A DNA stretch of 30,587 nt from Thermoflexus sp042408365 (GTDB taxonomy: Bacteria; Chloroflexota; Anaerolineae; Thermoflexales; Thermoflexaceae). Under the pieces are notes generated by a model that ran no database searches, had not been told where the DNA came from, and worked only from the letters and a program-made list of their open reading frames with translations. Below are positions 7,221 to 16,020 of this stretch, one piece after another (the first letter of the stretch is position 1; each line of letters opens with the position of its first letter). Where the stretch lies: contig NZ_JBHOQJ010000296.1 of NCBI RefSeq assembly GCF_042408365.1, positions 1 to 30,587 of the forward strand, read 5' to 3'. Made by a program: the position numbers and the translations under genes.

Positions 7221-7336
7221 TCCCCGATCGCTGCGCTGTCCTCAATGGAACGAAGGGCTCCCGGACGGAGGGGGAGGGCCTCTTGCTTCCACACGGGCGC
7301 GAGAGAAGGGCCACTCGAAGATTTCTCCTCCGCCGG

Positions 7337-7759
7337 TCAAGGGAGGGCTTCCAGAGCCCGTCGGATCTCCGTCGCGACCTCCGAGAGGGGACGTTCCCGG
7401 CGCACCACAGGCGGGCGAGCCAGCCGTAATCCATCTCCAACCCAGCGCGGGATCACGTGAACATGGAGGTGAAAGATCTCCTGGCCTGCGGCCCGCCCGT
7501 TGCTCTGCACCAAGTTCAGTCCCTCCGGGGCCAGGGCGGCGCGGATCGCCCGGGCCACCCGGACCGCCGTGCGCATGACCGCCGCGGCGTCCTCCTCATC
7601 GATCTCGAAGATGGTCGCCGCGTGGCGCTTGGGGATCACCAAGGTGTGGCCTGGGTTCGCAGGGTTGATGTCCATGAAGGCCATCGTCCGCTCGTCCTCG
7701 TAGACGATCTCCGCAGGCTGCTGGCGTGCCACGATGGCGCAAAAGATGCACGAGCTCAT
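7337..7759 (-). CDS. HIT-family nucleotide-binding protein
   Basis: This 140-residue histidine-triad protein most resembles the Hint/HIT hydrolases that act on nucleoside phosphoramidates or dinucleotides in the cytoplasm. It shows CIFC (Cys4, Cys7, likely zinc ligands), MDINPANPGHTLVIPKRH, and the triad FHLHVHVIPRW with His97, His99 and His101. His99 should be the catalytic nucleophile. The ATG at 7759 follows GGGAGGG at good spacing and gives the standard MSSCIFC start, so the longer upstream frame was rejected. It is a single gene converging on the PEBP-like gene. Confidence 0.93.
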   Translation of the reverse strand: MSSCIFCAIVARQQPAEIVYEDERTMAFMDINPANPGHTLVIPKRHAATIFEIDEEDAAAVMRTAVRVARAIRAALAPEGLNLVQSNGRAAGQEIFHLHVHVIPRWVGDGLRLARPPVVRRERPLSEVATEIRRALEALP

Positions 7760-8094
7760 CGGATCCCTCCCGGTGAGGATTTCGGTGAAGCACACTGGCG
7801 TCGGAACGCCCGCCTGATCGCCTTCTATAGTATGGCGGATCACCAACTACAGGAAGAAGTTCGCCTGCCCGAAGGAGCAGCGGCCGAAATATTGGCCAAT
7901 GGATCCATGGCCTACGGCCCCAAGCGGACTTGGCGTTCGGAACCATTGATCAACCGGTCAACGAATCGATCGACGAAGGGAAATTTCCTATGCGGGGCGG
8001 GCCGCTGACACGGCCGCCCCGAAACCCTCACTACAACCAACGGCATATCAATCAAGATCGAAGAGGCATTACGCTCGGAGCAGCGTGAGGACGT
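7760..8094. other. Intergenic region
   Basis: This 335-base gap lies between divergent genes (HIT on the minus strand, methyltransferase on the plus strand). It contains the palindrome at 7994-8020 and a TTGATCAA palindrome near 7947. I find no gene and no convincing promoter pair. Confidence 0.5.
7994..8020. repeat. GGGGCGG palindrome 4
   Basis: GGGGCGGGCCG, loop CTGACA, then CGGCCGCCCC; ten pairs with one bulged G. It lies 75 bases upstream of the methyltransferase gene. The flank CCCTCACTACAACCAACGGC faintly resembles the right end of the dispersed element. Confidence 0.5.
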
Positions 8095-8814
8095 ATGCTG
8101 GATCTTTCCCGCCAAGAGAGGTACCGCGCCTGGTATCAGAGGCGACGGCCCGGATGGCGGCCCGCCGGTGAGGTGTTCAACACCATGCTGGAGCCGCTGC
8201 TCGCACCGGATGCCCGCGCGCTGGACGCCGGGTGCGGCCGGTTCGGGGCGCTGGGCCGCTTCCGGGAGCGGGTCGGGCTGGCCGTGGGGGTGGACGCGGA
8301 TTTCCTCTCCCTCCTGGAAAACCTGATCCTCCCCCTCCGCGTCCAGGCCCGGCTGGAGGCCCTGCCCTTCCCGGCCCACACCTTCGATCTGGTCCTGTGC
8401 ACCTGGGTGATCGAGCACTTGCCGGACCCTCCGACCGCCTTCCGAGAGATCGCCCGCGTCCTGAAGCCCGGAGGGGCGCTGCTCCTGATCACCCCCAACG
8501 CGCGCCATCCCCTCATCGCCCTCAGTCGCTGGATCCCCGCCTGGCTGCGCCCCCGCCTCGTCCACCGTCTCTACGGCCGCGCGCCTTCAGACATCTTCCC
8601 GGTTTTCTACCGCGCCAACACGCCCCGAACGCTCCGCCGCCGGTTGCGCGAGGCCGGCCTCCGGGAGGCCGCCTGGTTCGAGATCGAAGACCCTACTTAC
8701 TGGGCCTTCCACCCTCTGCCCTTCGCTTTGGCATCCCTCTACGAACGGCTCACCGCATGGCCGCCGCTGCGCGGATGGCGGATCCACCTCGTCGGCATGT
8801 TCCAGAAGGCATAA
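8095..8814 (+). CDS. Class I SAM-dependent methyltransferase
   Basis: The 239-residue protein has a Methyltransf_11/25-type Rossmann domain. Motif I is LDAGCGRFG (about 43-51), GVDAD follows at the end of strand 2, then FDLVLCTWVIEHLPDP (motif IV and post-IV), and LKPGGALLLITPN. The C-terminal third is rich in Arg and aromatic residues and may define the substrate. The layout resembles methyltransferases acting on small molecules or lipid- and sugar-linked substrates, but the acceptor cannot be told. The ATG follows GAGG by five bases. The gene is 204 bases upstream of the glucosidase, which has its own promoter. Confidence 0.87.
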   Translation: MLDLSRQERYRAWYQRRRPGWRPAGEVFNTMLEPLLAPDARALDAGCGRFGALGRFRERVGLAVGVDADFLSLLENLILPLRVQARLEALPFPAHTFDLVLCTWVIEHLPDPPTAFREIARVLKPGGALLLITPNARHPLIALSRWIPAWLRPRLVHRLYGRAPSDIFPVFYRANTPRTLRRRLREAGLREAAWFEIEDPTYWAFHPLPFALASLYERLTAWPPLRGWRIHLVGMFQKA

Positions 8815-8904
8815 GCTCCAAAAGAACGGCGGCCATGGGCCGACTTCCATCTGAGATCTCGCCTCAGAGGGCAGATGAGCATCGCAGCGGCTCACCCGCT
8901 GGGA

Positions 8905-8933
8905 TTGTCGATTTAAGGCCGGACAATTAAAAT
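8905..8933 (+). promoter_or_regulatory. Sigma-70-like promoter of glucosidase-yggU
   Basis: TTGTCG (8905-8910), a 17-base spacer, and TAAAAT (8928-8933) match the consensus at four and five of six positions. The start codon is about 85 bases downstream. The surrounding A/T-rich patch stands out in this GC-rich window. Confidence 0.55.
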
Positions 8934-9018
8934 TTTCAAGATTTTCCATCAGCTTCCAATGCGGCCTGCAGCCGCGCCGTTTTTAAGCCCATCACACCTC
9001 ATCGCTGGAGGGCCTTCG

Positions 9019-10761
9019 ATGTCGGAGCTCAAGTGGTGGCAGAAGGCGGTCTTCTACCAGATCTATCCCCGCAGCTTTGCAGACACGAACGGGGATGGCA
9101 TCGGGGATCTCGAGGGCATCCGACGCCATCTGGATTACCTCCAGGACCTAGGGGTCGAGGCGATCTGGCTGTGCCCCCATTACCCTTCCCCCCTCGTGGA
9201 TTGGGGCTACGACGTGGCGAACTACACGGACGTCGCCCCCGAATACGGCACCTTGGAGGACTTCCGGCGCCTTCTCCAGGAGACCCACCGGCGGAACATC
9301 CGGGTGATCGTGGATTTCGTCCTGAACCACACCTCTGACCAACATCCGTGGTTCCAGGAATCCCGCTCCAGCCGGGACAACCCGAAGCGGGACTGGTATA
9401 TCTGGCGCGAGGGTCGGGACGGCGGGCCGCCGAACAACTGGTACTCCACCTTCGGAGGTCCCGCTTGGGAATACGATCCGCGGACCGGCCAGTACTACTA
9501 CCATTTCTTCTTCAAGGAACAACCGGATCTGAACTGGCGCAACCCGGAGGTCAAGCGCGCCATGTTCGACGCGGCGCGCTTTTGGCTGGAGATGGGGGTG
9601 GATGGATTCCGGCTGGACGCGGTCGGGACCCTCTTCGAAGATCCCGCCCTCCCGGATCAGACGGCACCGATGAGCTATGAGGAATGGCTGAAGCGGTGGA
9701 GCGCCGCCGCGGACGAGGCGGAGCGGGAGCGACTGCAGCGCGTTCGCCAGGAGATGTTCCGCTATCAGGAGGACCTGCCGGAGGTCCACGACGTCATGCG
9801 GGAGCTTCGGGCGCTGGTGGATACCTATGGGGACATCGTGCTGGTTGGGGAGACGGAGGACCTGGCATATTACGGGAACGGCGAGGACGAGCTGCACCTC
9901 GTTTTCAACTTCCCCTTGATGAAGGCCCCCCGCCTCACGCCGGCCGTGGTGCGGGCGAACCAGCGGGAGCGGTTGGCCGGCATGCCCCCAGGCGCATGGC
10001 CCTGCAACACCATGGGCAACCATGATGTCTCCCGGGCCCTCAGCCGCTACGGGGACGGCCAGCACGATTTGGAGATCGCCCGCCTGGCTGCCGCCCTGAT
10101 GCTCACCCTGCGGGGGACGCCCTTCATCTACTACGGCGAGGAGATCGGCATGCGGGATCTGATCCTCACCGATCTCTCCCAGTTCCGGGATCCATTGGGA
10201 CGCTGGTGGTATCAGGTGGAGCGGGAGCTGTTCGGGACCCCCCATGAGGAAGCGGTGGTCCGTGGGGCCCGGTTCGGGCGGGACAAGTGCCGCACCCCCA
10301 TGCAGTGGTCCCGCGGCCCCAACGCCGGCTTCTGTCCGGCCGCCGTCCGGCCCTGGCTTCCCGTCCACCCCAACCACGCTGAGGGGGTCAACGTGGCGGA
10401 CCAACTGGAGGATCCCGACTCCCTCCTCTCGTTCTACCGACGCCTGATCCACCTGCGCCAGCGGACTCCCGCGCTGGTGGCCGGGGATTATCTCCCGCTG
10501 GCGGAGGACTCGAACGAAGCGCTGGTCTTCCTCCGCCGTCTCCCCGAGGACGGTCAGGCCTGCCTGGTGGCGATGAACATGACCGCGCACCCGACCCAGG
10601 TCGATACCGGCCTTGACGGGTGGGGGCGCTGCTTGTTCTCCACCGATCGCGCCGAGCGGAGGGAGGAGGCGCTGCGGGAGCTGCGCTTAGCGCCCTTCGA
10701 GATCACGATCATCGAGCTCCATCCCCAGAGGCAGAGCCATGGAGCGGCTGAGCATCCGTGA
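9019..10761 (+). CDS. GH13 alpha-glucosidase (alpha-amylase family)
   Basis: The 580-residue enzyme should hydrolyse or transfer alpha-glucosidic bonds of oligosaccharides or disaccharides. It lacks a signal peptide, so it acts in the cytoplasm. The GH13 regions are all present: DFVLNHTSDQHPWF (region I), GFRLDAV with nucleophile Asp200, LVGETED with acid/base Glu278, and GNHDVSR with Asp336. YQIYPRSFADTNGDGIGDLEGI and CRTPMQWS are typical of the oligo-1,6-glucosidase/alpha-glucosidase side of GH13 rather than secreted amylases; trehalose-synthase activity cannot be excluded. The ATG at 9019 follows GGAGGG by six bases. An upstream in-frame start at 8959 has no ribosome site. The last 23 bases overlap yggU. 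Confidence 0.92.
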   Translation: MSELKWWQKAVFYQIYPRSFADTNGDGIGDLEGIRRHLDYLQDLGVEAIWLCPHYPSPLVDWGYDVANYTDVAPEYGTLEDFRRLLQETHRRNIRVIVDFVLNHTSDQHPWFQESRSSRDNPKRDWYIWREGRDGGPPNNWYSTFGGPAWEYDPRTGQYYYHFFFKEQPDLNWRNPEVKRAMFDAARFWLEMGVDGFRLDAVGTLFEDPALPDQTAPMSYEEWLKRWSAAADEAERERLQRVRQEMFRYQEDLPEVHDVMRELRALVDTYGDIVLVGETEDLAYYGNGEDELHLVFNFPLMKAPRLTPAVVRANQRERLAGMPPGAWPCNTMGNHDVSRALSRYGDGQHDLEIARLAAALMLTLRGTPFIYYGEEIGMRDLILTDLSQFRDPLGRWWYQVERELFGTPHEEAVVRGARFGRDKCRTPMQWSRGPNAGFCPAAVRPWLPVHPNHAEGVNVADQLEDPDSLLSFYRRLIHLRQRTPALVAGDYLPLAEDSNEALVFLRRLPEDGQACLVAMNMTAHPTQVDTGLDGWGRCLFSTDRAERREEALRELRLAPFEITIIELHPQRQSHGAAEHP

Positions 10762-11044
10762 GGGTCCGGAAGGTTGCACATTCAGCGTCCACGTCGCCCC
10801 CGGGAGCCGGGAGGACGCCATCGTCGGGCTTTACGGCGATGCGTTGCGGGTTCGCCTGCGAGCCCCGGCGACCCGGGGGAAAGCCAATCAGGCCCTGCGG
10901 GCCTTCCTGGCCCAACAGCTGGACGTACCGGTGGAGGCGGTGGAGATCCTCGCGGGCCACAACTCCCGGCATAAAGTGATCCGGGTGGTAGGGGTGTCCG
11001 CCGACTGGGTGCACATGCGGCTGAAGCTTGAACCGCGTGGGTGA
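10739..11044 (+). CDS. yggU: DUF167 / YggU-family protein
   Basis: This 101-residue protein belongs to the conserved UPF0235/DUF167 family (YggU), a small cytoplasmic alpha/beta fold of unknown biochemical role. Diagnostic parts are VHVAPGSREDAIVG, ALRVRLRAPATRGKANQAL and the C-terminal GHNSRHKVIRV. It starts within the last 23 bases of the glucosidase gene, after AGAGG inside that gene, so translation is probably coupled. A link of function with the glucosidase is not implied. Confidence 0.9.
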   Translation: MERLSIREGPEGCTFSVHVAPGSREDAIVGLYGDALRVRLRAPATRGKANQALRAFLAQQLDVPVEAVEILAGHNSRHKVIRVVGVSADWVHMRLKLEPRG

Positions 11045-11217
11045 CCTCCGGGGGAGGGTGAACCAAGCCAGAAAAGCAACTTGTCCACGCCTGGGATCGG
11101 TCGCCCACCCGCTTGCCGTCTGCGGGAACGCGAAGCCGCCGCGCCGTAAACCCAAAATGGCTTTCCCGTTCATCGTCTTCCACGGTAATTCCGTTTCCAG
11201 CCGTGGGGCCTCAAGCG

Positions 11218-12744
11218 CTACACCGTGTAAAGGAGATCCAGGTATCGATACAGGAGGTCCCGTACCACCCCTCGAAACGGCAACGTGGCGGCCAGGCCGT
11301 AAACGGGCGCCAGCTCCCCCCGCTCCTCCGGATGCGCTCGGACCCACGCGACGCTCTCTCCCAGATCCCGCAAGAACCGATCGGCCACCCCGGGCTGGGC
11401 GTGTCGCAGCGTGACCGCCAAATGAAGCGCCGGGGGATGCTGGAGGGCGTTCAGGCTCCAGCCCCGCCGCCCCATCTGCTCCAGGACCCGGTAAATATCG
11501 ATCGTCTTCGATGTAAAGGCGATCACCCAGAGGGGGTCCCCCAGGACCTCCAACTCAGGGATGCCGCGGATCCCTTCTTTGATCCGGGCCCCGGTCTCCA
11601 GGATCGCCCGGGCCGCCTGTAAGTACCCCTGCTCGCCCATCGTGACCATCGCCGCCCAGGCCGCGGCGATCAATCCGCCCGGACGGCTCCCCAAGAGCGT
11701 CGGGGTCGCATAAAGGCCGCCCGGCCAGTCCGTGGCGGCAAAATACTGGTAACGGCGGAGACGCGCCCCTCGATACAGGATCACCGAAACGCCCTTAGGG
11801 GCATAGCCATATTTATGAGGGTCCACGGAGATCGACGTCACCCCAGGCACCCGGAAGTCGAAGGGCGGCACCGGATATCCCAAGCGCTCCGCCCACGGAA
11901 GGATAAACCCGCCCAGGCACGCGTCCACGTGACAGCCGATGCCGTGCGCGCGGGCCAGCTGGGCGATCTCCGGGATCGGGTCGATGATGCCGTGGGGGAA
12001 CGAGGGCGCTGAGGCCACCAGGACGACGGTGCGTCGGGTGATGGACCGGGCCATCGCCGATACATCCGCCCGATACCCCGAGTCCACCGGGACATAAACC
12101 AGGCGCAGGCCGAAGAGCTGAGCGGCCTTCTCGAAGGCCGCGTGGGCCGTCACCGGGAGGACGACCTCCGGCTGGGTGATCCCTCGGGTTTCCCGCGCCC
12201 AGTCCCGATAGGCCTTCATCGCCAGCAGGATGCTCTCCGTGCCGCACGAGGTCACCGTGCCGGTGATCTCCTCCCCGGCGGCATCCGCGCCCAGCATACC
12301 AGCGGTCATGGCCACGATCTCCGCCTCGAACCGGGCGACGCTGGGCCAGAGGTCCGGATGGAGCGGGTTCGCCTGGGAGAAAAGCGCGTACACCCGGTTC
12401 AGGAACTCGATGTGCTCAGGGCCTCCGTGATACACCGCGCCGGAGGCGTAACCGTCCCGCCAGCGGGCTTCCTCCCGCTCCGCCAACGCCCGGAGCTGCT
12501 GAAGCACTTGGTCCGGGGGTTGCCCCTCCGACGGAAGCCGGGAGAACCCCGGGAGATCCCGGTAAGGTTTCAACATCGGCTCCAGCTCCCGCAGCACGGC
12601 CGCGTATTCGGCCTCCAGGCGGCGCTCCACGCCCGGCACCGCCCGCAACGGCCGTTCCAGATGGGAGAAGGCGCCCCGGATCCTTTTCATAAATCCCAGG
12701 ATCAACTTGCGCAGTTGGAAAGCCGAGGTTCCGTTTCCTGCCAT
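11218..12744 (-). CDS. PLP-dependent sphingosine-1-phosphate-lyase-like enzyme
   Basis: The 508-residue product is a group II PLP decarboxylase-fold enzyme. It resembles sphingosine-1-phosphate lyase (SPL), which splits phosphorylated long-chain amino alcohols into an aldehyde and phosphoethanolamine. Landmarks are SCGTESILLAMKAYRD (phosphate-binding loop), HVDACLGGFILPW with the cofactor-binding Asp274, SVDPHKYGYAPKG with Schiff-base Lys311, and WPGGLYATPTLLGSRPGG, highly typical of SPL. From memory, the characterised Symbiobacterium enzyme is of the same size with its lysine at the same number. No long N-terminal membrane anchor is obvious. The ATG at 12744 follows AAGGAG at five bases; a GTG at 12774 is an alternative. 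It lies 41 bases after the kinase gene. Confidence 0.85.
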   Translation of the reverse strand: MAGNGTSAFQLRKLILGFMKRIRGAFSHLERPLRAVPGVERRLEAEYAAVLRELEPMLKPYRDLPGFSRLPSEGQPPDQVLQQLRALAEREEARWRDGYASGAVYHGGPEHIEFLNRVYALFSQANPLHPDLWPSVARFEAEIVAMTAGMLGADAAGEEITGTVTSCGTESILLAMKAYRDWARETRGITQPEVVLPVTAHAAFEKAAQLFGLRLVYVPVDSGYRADVSAMARSITRRTVVLVASAPSFPHGIIDPIPEIAQLARAHGIGCHVDACLGGFILPWAERLGYPVPPFDFRVPGVTSISVDPHKYGYAPKGVSVILYRGARLRRYQYFAATDWPGGLYATPTLLGSRPGGLIAAAWAAMVTMGEQGYLQAARAILETGARIKEGIRGIPELEVLGDPLWVIAFTSKTIDIYRVLEQMGRRGWSLNALQHPPALHLAVTLRHAQPGVADRFLRDLGESVAWVRAHPEERGELAPVYGLAATLPFRGVVRDLLYRYLDLLYTV

Positions 12745-12785
12745 CTCGATCTCCTTCGCCGATGAGCGCTTCACCTTCCACCCGG

Positions 12786-14375
12786 CTAGGTTCCCCCTTC
12801 GCCGCTCAACCTCCCCAGGGTCCGCTGAAGCCGCCGATAGATCCCGCGGGTCGCCCGATAGAAGGCGCGGAACTCCCGAAACAGCGCATCATAAAGGGCG
12901 CGATGGGCCGGGTTGGGCTGGAACGTGGCGGCGATCGGCACCCGCTCCGGGATCGCTTCCCAGCTCAGCCGGCCGAGGGCAACCCCGGCCAGCAGCGCCA
13001 CGCCCCGCAGGGCCGCCAGCTGGGGCTCCTGGACCTGATGGATGGTCCGGTTCAGCACATCCGCCATGATCTGACCCCAGATCGCCGACCGGGCTCCGCC
13101 CCCGATGAACCGGATGTGGTCGATCCGGTGGCCCAGGAAGGCCTCCACCGCCTCCAGCAACCAACGGGTGTTGTAAGCGACCCCCTCGAACACCGCCCGC
13201 ACCAGGTGTTCCCGTTGGATCCCCAGCGAGAGATTGAAGAACCCGCCCCGCAGGGAGCTATCTTCCACCGGCGTTCGCTCGCCATACAGCCAGGGGGCGA
13301 AGAGCAACCCGCCGCTTCCCGGCGGCGCCTGCGCGGCGATCCGATCCAGGACCGGTTCGGGGAATTCGATGGAAGCGGACGGCTCCTCGAGGAGCCGGCG
13401 GAGCACCTGAAGGCACGCGCCCGCCGTCTCCTGCTCATTCGCGATAAAGTAACGGCCCGGGATCGCCGACGGGAGCGTGGTCATGTTGCGGATCAGATCC
13501 ACCCGCCGGAACGGCACGTGACAGGTCAGCCACGAGGAGGTCCCCAGATACAGATGGGGCTCCTCATCCCGAACCGCGCCGGATCCGATGGCGCTGGCCT
13601 GCACATCCGGGGTTCCCACGATCACGGGGATCCCCGGGGGAAGGCTGAGGTCCCGCGCCGCCTCGGGCCGGAGGGGGCCCAGGATCTCCACCGCCGGGCG
13701 GAGATCGGGGAGCTTCTCCCGCTCCACCCCCACCTGTTGAAGGAGGCGGGGGTGATAATCCACCCGGCGGATGTCCCGGTTATCCGTGAGCCAGAAGAGG
13801 GCGATCGAGTCGTACGAAGCGGCAGCGCAGCCGGTGAGACGGAGGTTCAGATAATCCTTGGCCTCGAGGAACTTCCATGTCTCCCGGTAGATCTCCGGGA
13901 CGTGCTGGCGCAAATATAAAAGATGCGCGATGGAATCCTTCCCGGAATGGCCGGGAACCCCTCCGGTCAGGCGAAGCCAGAGGAACAGGCGATCCAGGCG
14001 GTAACCGGCGATCGAGGGGAACCCGCCCCACAGGCGCGCCACCGCCTCGGCGCCCCGCGTGTCCATCCAGAGGATCGCGTTCGTGAGGGGGACGCCGTTG
14101 GGGTCGACGGGGACCAGGGTGGACCACATCCCGGTGCAGCCGATGGCCGCGATCCGATCCCGGGCGCCTGGGATCCCATCCAGCAAGCGATGGGTGGCCC
14201 GCCGGATCGCTTCCCACCACTCCGCCGGATCCTGCTCCGCGCCCCCGCCGGGGAGGAGGATCAGCCGCGTCGGCTCCTTCTCCCAGCCGAGGATCTCCCC
14301 ATCTAAGGAAATCAACCCCACCTTGGGCCCGGTGGTCCCCAGATCAACCGCCAGGATCCAGCGCTCACTGTCCAT
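12786..14375 (-). CDS. FGGY-family carbohydrate kinase (xylulokinase-like)
   Basis: This 529-residue protein has the two-domain FGGY sugar/polyol kinase fold. It opens with AVDLGTTGPKVGLISLDG (phosphate-1 loop) and continues with IGCTGMWSTLVPVD and LWMDTRG. VGTPDVQASAIGSG holds the expected catalytic Asp, and FIGGGARSAIWGQIMADVLN is the adenosine-site region. It is most like the XylB branch, but the sugar or polyol cannot be read off. The ATG at 14375 follows AGGAGG by eight bases; one at 14396 overlaps that ribosome site and is less likely. With the SPL-like gene 41 bases downstream it forms a two-gene operon. Confidence 0.88.
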   Translation of the reverse strand: MDSERWILAVDLGTTGPKVGLISLDGEILGWEKEPTRLILLPGGGAEQDPAEWWEAIRRATHRLLDGIPGARDRIAAIGCTGMWSTLVPVDPNGVPLTNAILWMDTRGAEAVARLWGGFPSIAGYRLDRLFLWLRLTGGVPGHSGKDSIAHLLYLRQHVPEIYRETWKFLEAKDYLNLRLTGCAAASYDSIALFWLTDNRDIRRVDYHPRLLQQVGVEREKLPDLRPAVEILGPLRPEAARDLSLPPGIPVIVGTPDVQASAIGSGAVRDEEPHLYLGTSSWLTCHVPFRRVDLIRNMTTLPSAIPGRYFIANEQETAGACLQVLRRLLEEPSASIEFPEPVLDRIAAQAPPGSGGLLFAPWLYGERTPVEDSSLRGGFFNLSLGIQREHLVRAVFEGVAYNTRWLLEAVEAFLGHRIDHIRFIGGGARSAIWGQIMADVLNRTIHQVQEPQLAALRGVALLAGVALGRLSWEAIPERVPIAATFQPNPAHRALYDALFREFRAFYRATRGIYRRLQRTLGRLSGEGGT

Positions 14376-14893
14376 CGGCGGTCCCTCCTTCGCCATCCTG
14401 GATATTTAAGCTGCCCGTCCGCACCCCTTCAGCATTTTAGAGGTTGAGCCGGGCCTTCAGCCCTCAGCCCAACCGCCACTCATTATTTTCATTATTTCCT
14501 TCCTCATCGTCCATCTCTTCTTCCCCCTTAGAACCCCTCTCCCATGGACCGGCGATTTTTGGAGCGCATGGCCTGGATATCCTTCGCTTCTCTAGCGTCT
14601 ACGACCCTCAAGGCCGGCTGCTTTTTCACCATATCAGGATATGGGAGGATGCGGTATCATCATCGTCCCACCTTACGAGGAAGGATCCGAGAGGCATATT
14701 AAGGGCATCCTCTCAGGAGCCTGACCTTACTCTCAGTTGGGGTGCCCAGCAGGCCTATCCAGGGCTCGCAGATGGAACAATCTACGGGGCAACCTGACTG
14801 CTCTAAAGAGGGGGCCGATCCAGTTCCCGCTACGTCCGTTCTGAGTCAGAAAAACAGAGCACGCGTGTAGCCTCCCCGTTGGCTTAAGGGATC
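14376..14893. other. Intergenic region, no gene seen
   Basis: These 518 bases separate the end of the ABC operon from the kinase start. A plus-strand open frame (14444-14797) has no ribosome site and Ser/Pro-rich composition, so I do not call it. Two palindromes are visible: GGTTGAGCCGGGC with GCCCTCAGCCCAACC (14442-14474, loop CTTCA, some mismatches), and CCATATC-AG-GATATGG (14629-14644). The second could be a regulator site. Confidence 0.5.
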
Positions 14894-15940
14894 TCAAATG
14901 ATCTCCAAGAAGATCCGCCGAAGGTGAGCTCGCAGCCTCCAGACGCCAACCAGACCGTAAGGGAAGGCCAGCACCACGAGGATGTAGAGGAGACCGAAGA
15001 GAAGAAACCATATCGGGCCGAAGATCCGATTGAAGAGATAACCGGTGAGTTCCAGGAGCGCCGCGCCGAACATCGGGCCGCTTAGGGTTCCCACCCCTCC
15101 GACCAGTGTCATTAGCAACGCCTGAATGGTGGTGCTCACGCTCAGCAACGAGGGAGTAACATTTTTGTTCAGCAGGGCGTTTAGCGACCCAGCCAGCGCG
15201 GCGAAGGCCCCAGAGAACATGAACGCCAGCAGTCGGAACATAAAGGGGGAATAGCCTAAGGAGACCGCACGCTCTTCATTCTCCCGCAACGCGACCCATA
15301 CCCGTCCGGTCGGCGAATCCACCAACCGCCGCGCCATGAAGTAGGCCCCAAGCATAAATAGCAGCGTGAAGTAATAGAAGCGCAAACGATATTCAGCAGG
15401 ATCCAGCCAGGTGGGAACTGGGATGCCGTGGAGCCCATCCTCCGCGCCGGTGTATTGTCGGAAGTCTGTCGCCTCACTCAGGATGAAGGCCGCCTGGGCC
15501 AGCGCTAAGGTGATCATCGCCAGATACACCCCCCGCACCCGCATGGAGAGCAAGCCCATTAGCCCGCCCAGCCCTAGAGCGAGCAGCACGGCCGCCAGCA
15601 AGGCGATTCCCAGGGAGGCGTGGAAGTGCTTAAGAAGGATGCCGGTGATATATGCTCCTCCGCCGAAGAACAACGCATGGCCGAAGGAGAGGATGCCAGC
15701 ATAACCCATCAAGAGGTCATAGCTCATTGCGTAAACCGCCATCAGGTAAACGCGAATCAACAAGCCTTGGATGAACTTTGGCCATCCGGTCTCCACCGGC
15801 TCGCCGAAGAACCCACTCAGCAGAAATGGCAATCCAAACAGCAAGGCTAAGCCAAGCGCTGACAGTCCACGGCGTCGGATCCACAAGCGAAAGGCTATGC
15901 CCAGGGAGAGAGCCTTTCGACGCGCCTCGGTTCGTTCCAT
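14894..15940 (-). CDS. livM: Branched-chain-amino-acid-type ABC permease (LivM-like)
   Basis: The 348-residue membrane protein is the second permease of a HAAT-type importer. It shows the LivM layout: a charged N-terminus, a first helix (ALGLALLFGLPFLLSGFF), then YDLLMGYAGILSFGHALFFGGGAY, LAMITLALAQ, ENEERAVSLGYSPFMFRLLAF (the EAA-like ATPase contact loop) and LVGGVGTLSGPMFGAAL. The ATG at 15940 follows GGAGGAGGGG; an upstream TTG is less likely. It is the last gene of the five-gene transporter set, 80 bases after livH. The substrate class (amino acids, amides, short carboxylates or aromatic acids in known relatives) is open. Confidence 0.9.
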   Translation of the reverse strand: MERTEARRKALSLGIAFRLWIRRRGLSALGLALLFGLPFLLSGFFGEPVETGWPKFIQGLLIRVYLMAVYAMSYDLLMGYAGILSFGHALFFGGGAYITGILLKHFHASLGIALLAAVLLALGLGGLMGLLSMRVRGVYLAMITLALAQAAFILSEATDFRQYTGAEDGLHGIPVPTWLDPAEYRLRFYYFTLLFMLGAYFMARRLVDSPTGRVWVALRENEERAVSLGYSPFMFRLLAFMFSGAFAALAGSLNALLNKNVTPSLLSVSTTIQALLMTLVGGVGTLSGPMFGAALLELTGYLFNRIFGPIWFLLFGLLYILVVLAFPYGLVGVWRLRAHLRRIFLEII

Positions 15941-16020
15941 CCTAAACCCCTCCTCCGAGTGGGGCTCGCGGGGCGAGAAGATAGCGGCCAAGGTTGCTTA
16001 TCATTTTGCCTTCCAGTAAT

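Noticed and set aside
9148..10590. 480-codon minus-strand open frame antisense to the GH13 enzyme
   Set aside because: All GH13 motifs are on the plus strand; this frame is a shadow.
11180..11206. CCACGG...CCGTGG hairpin as terminator of the lyase gene
   Set aside because: Only six pairs, a 15-base loop and no U-tract; too weak to annotate.
14444..14797. Possible small plus-strand gene in the gap before the kinase operon
   Set aside because: No ribosome site, Ser/Pro-rich composition, no recognisable domain.
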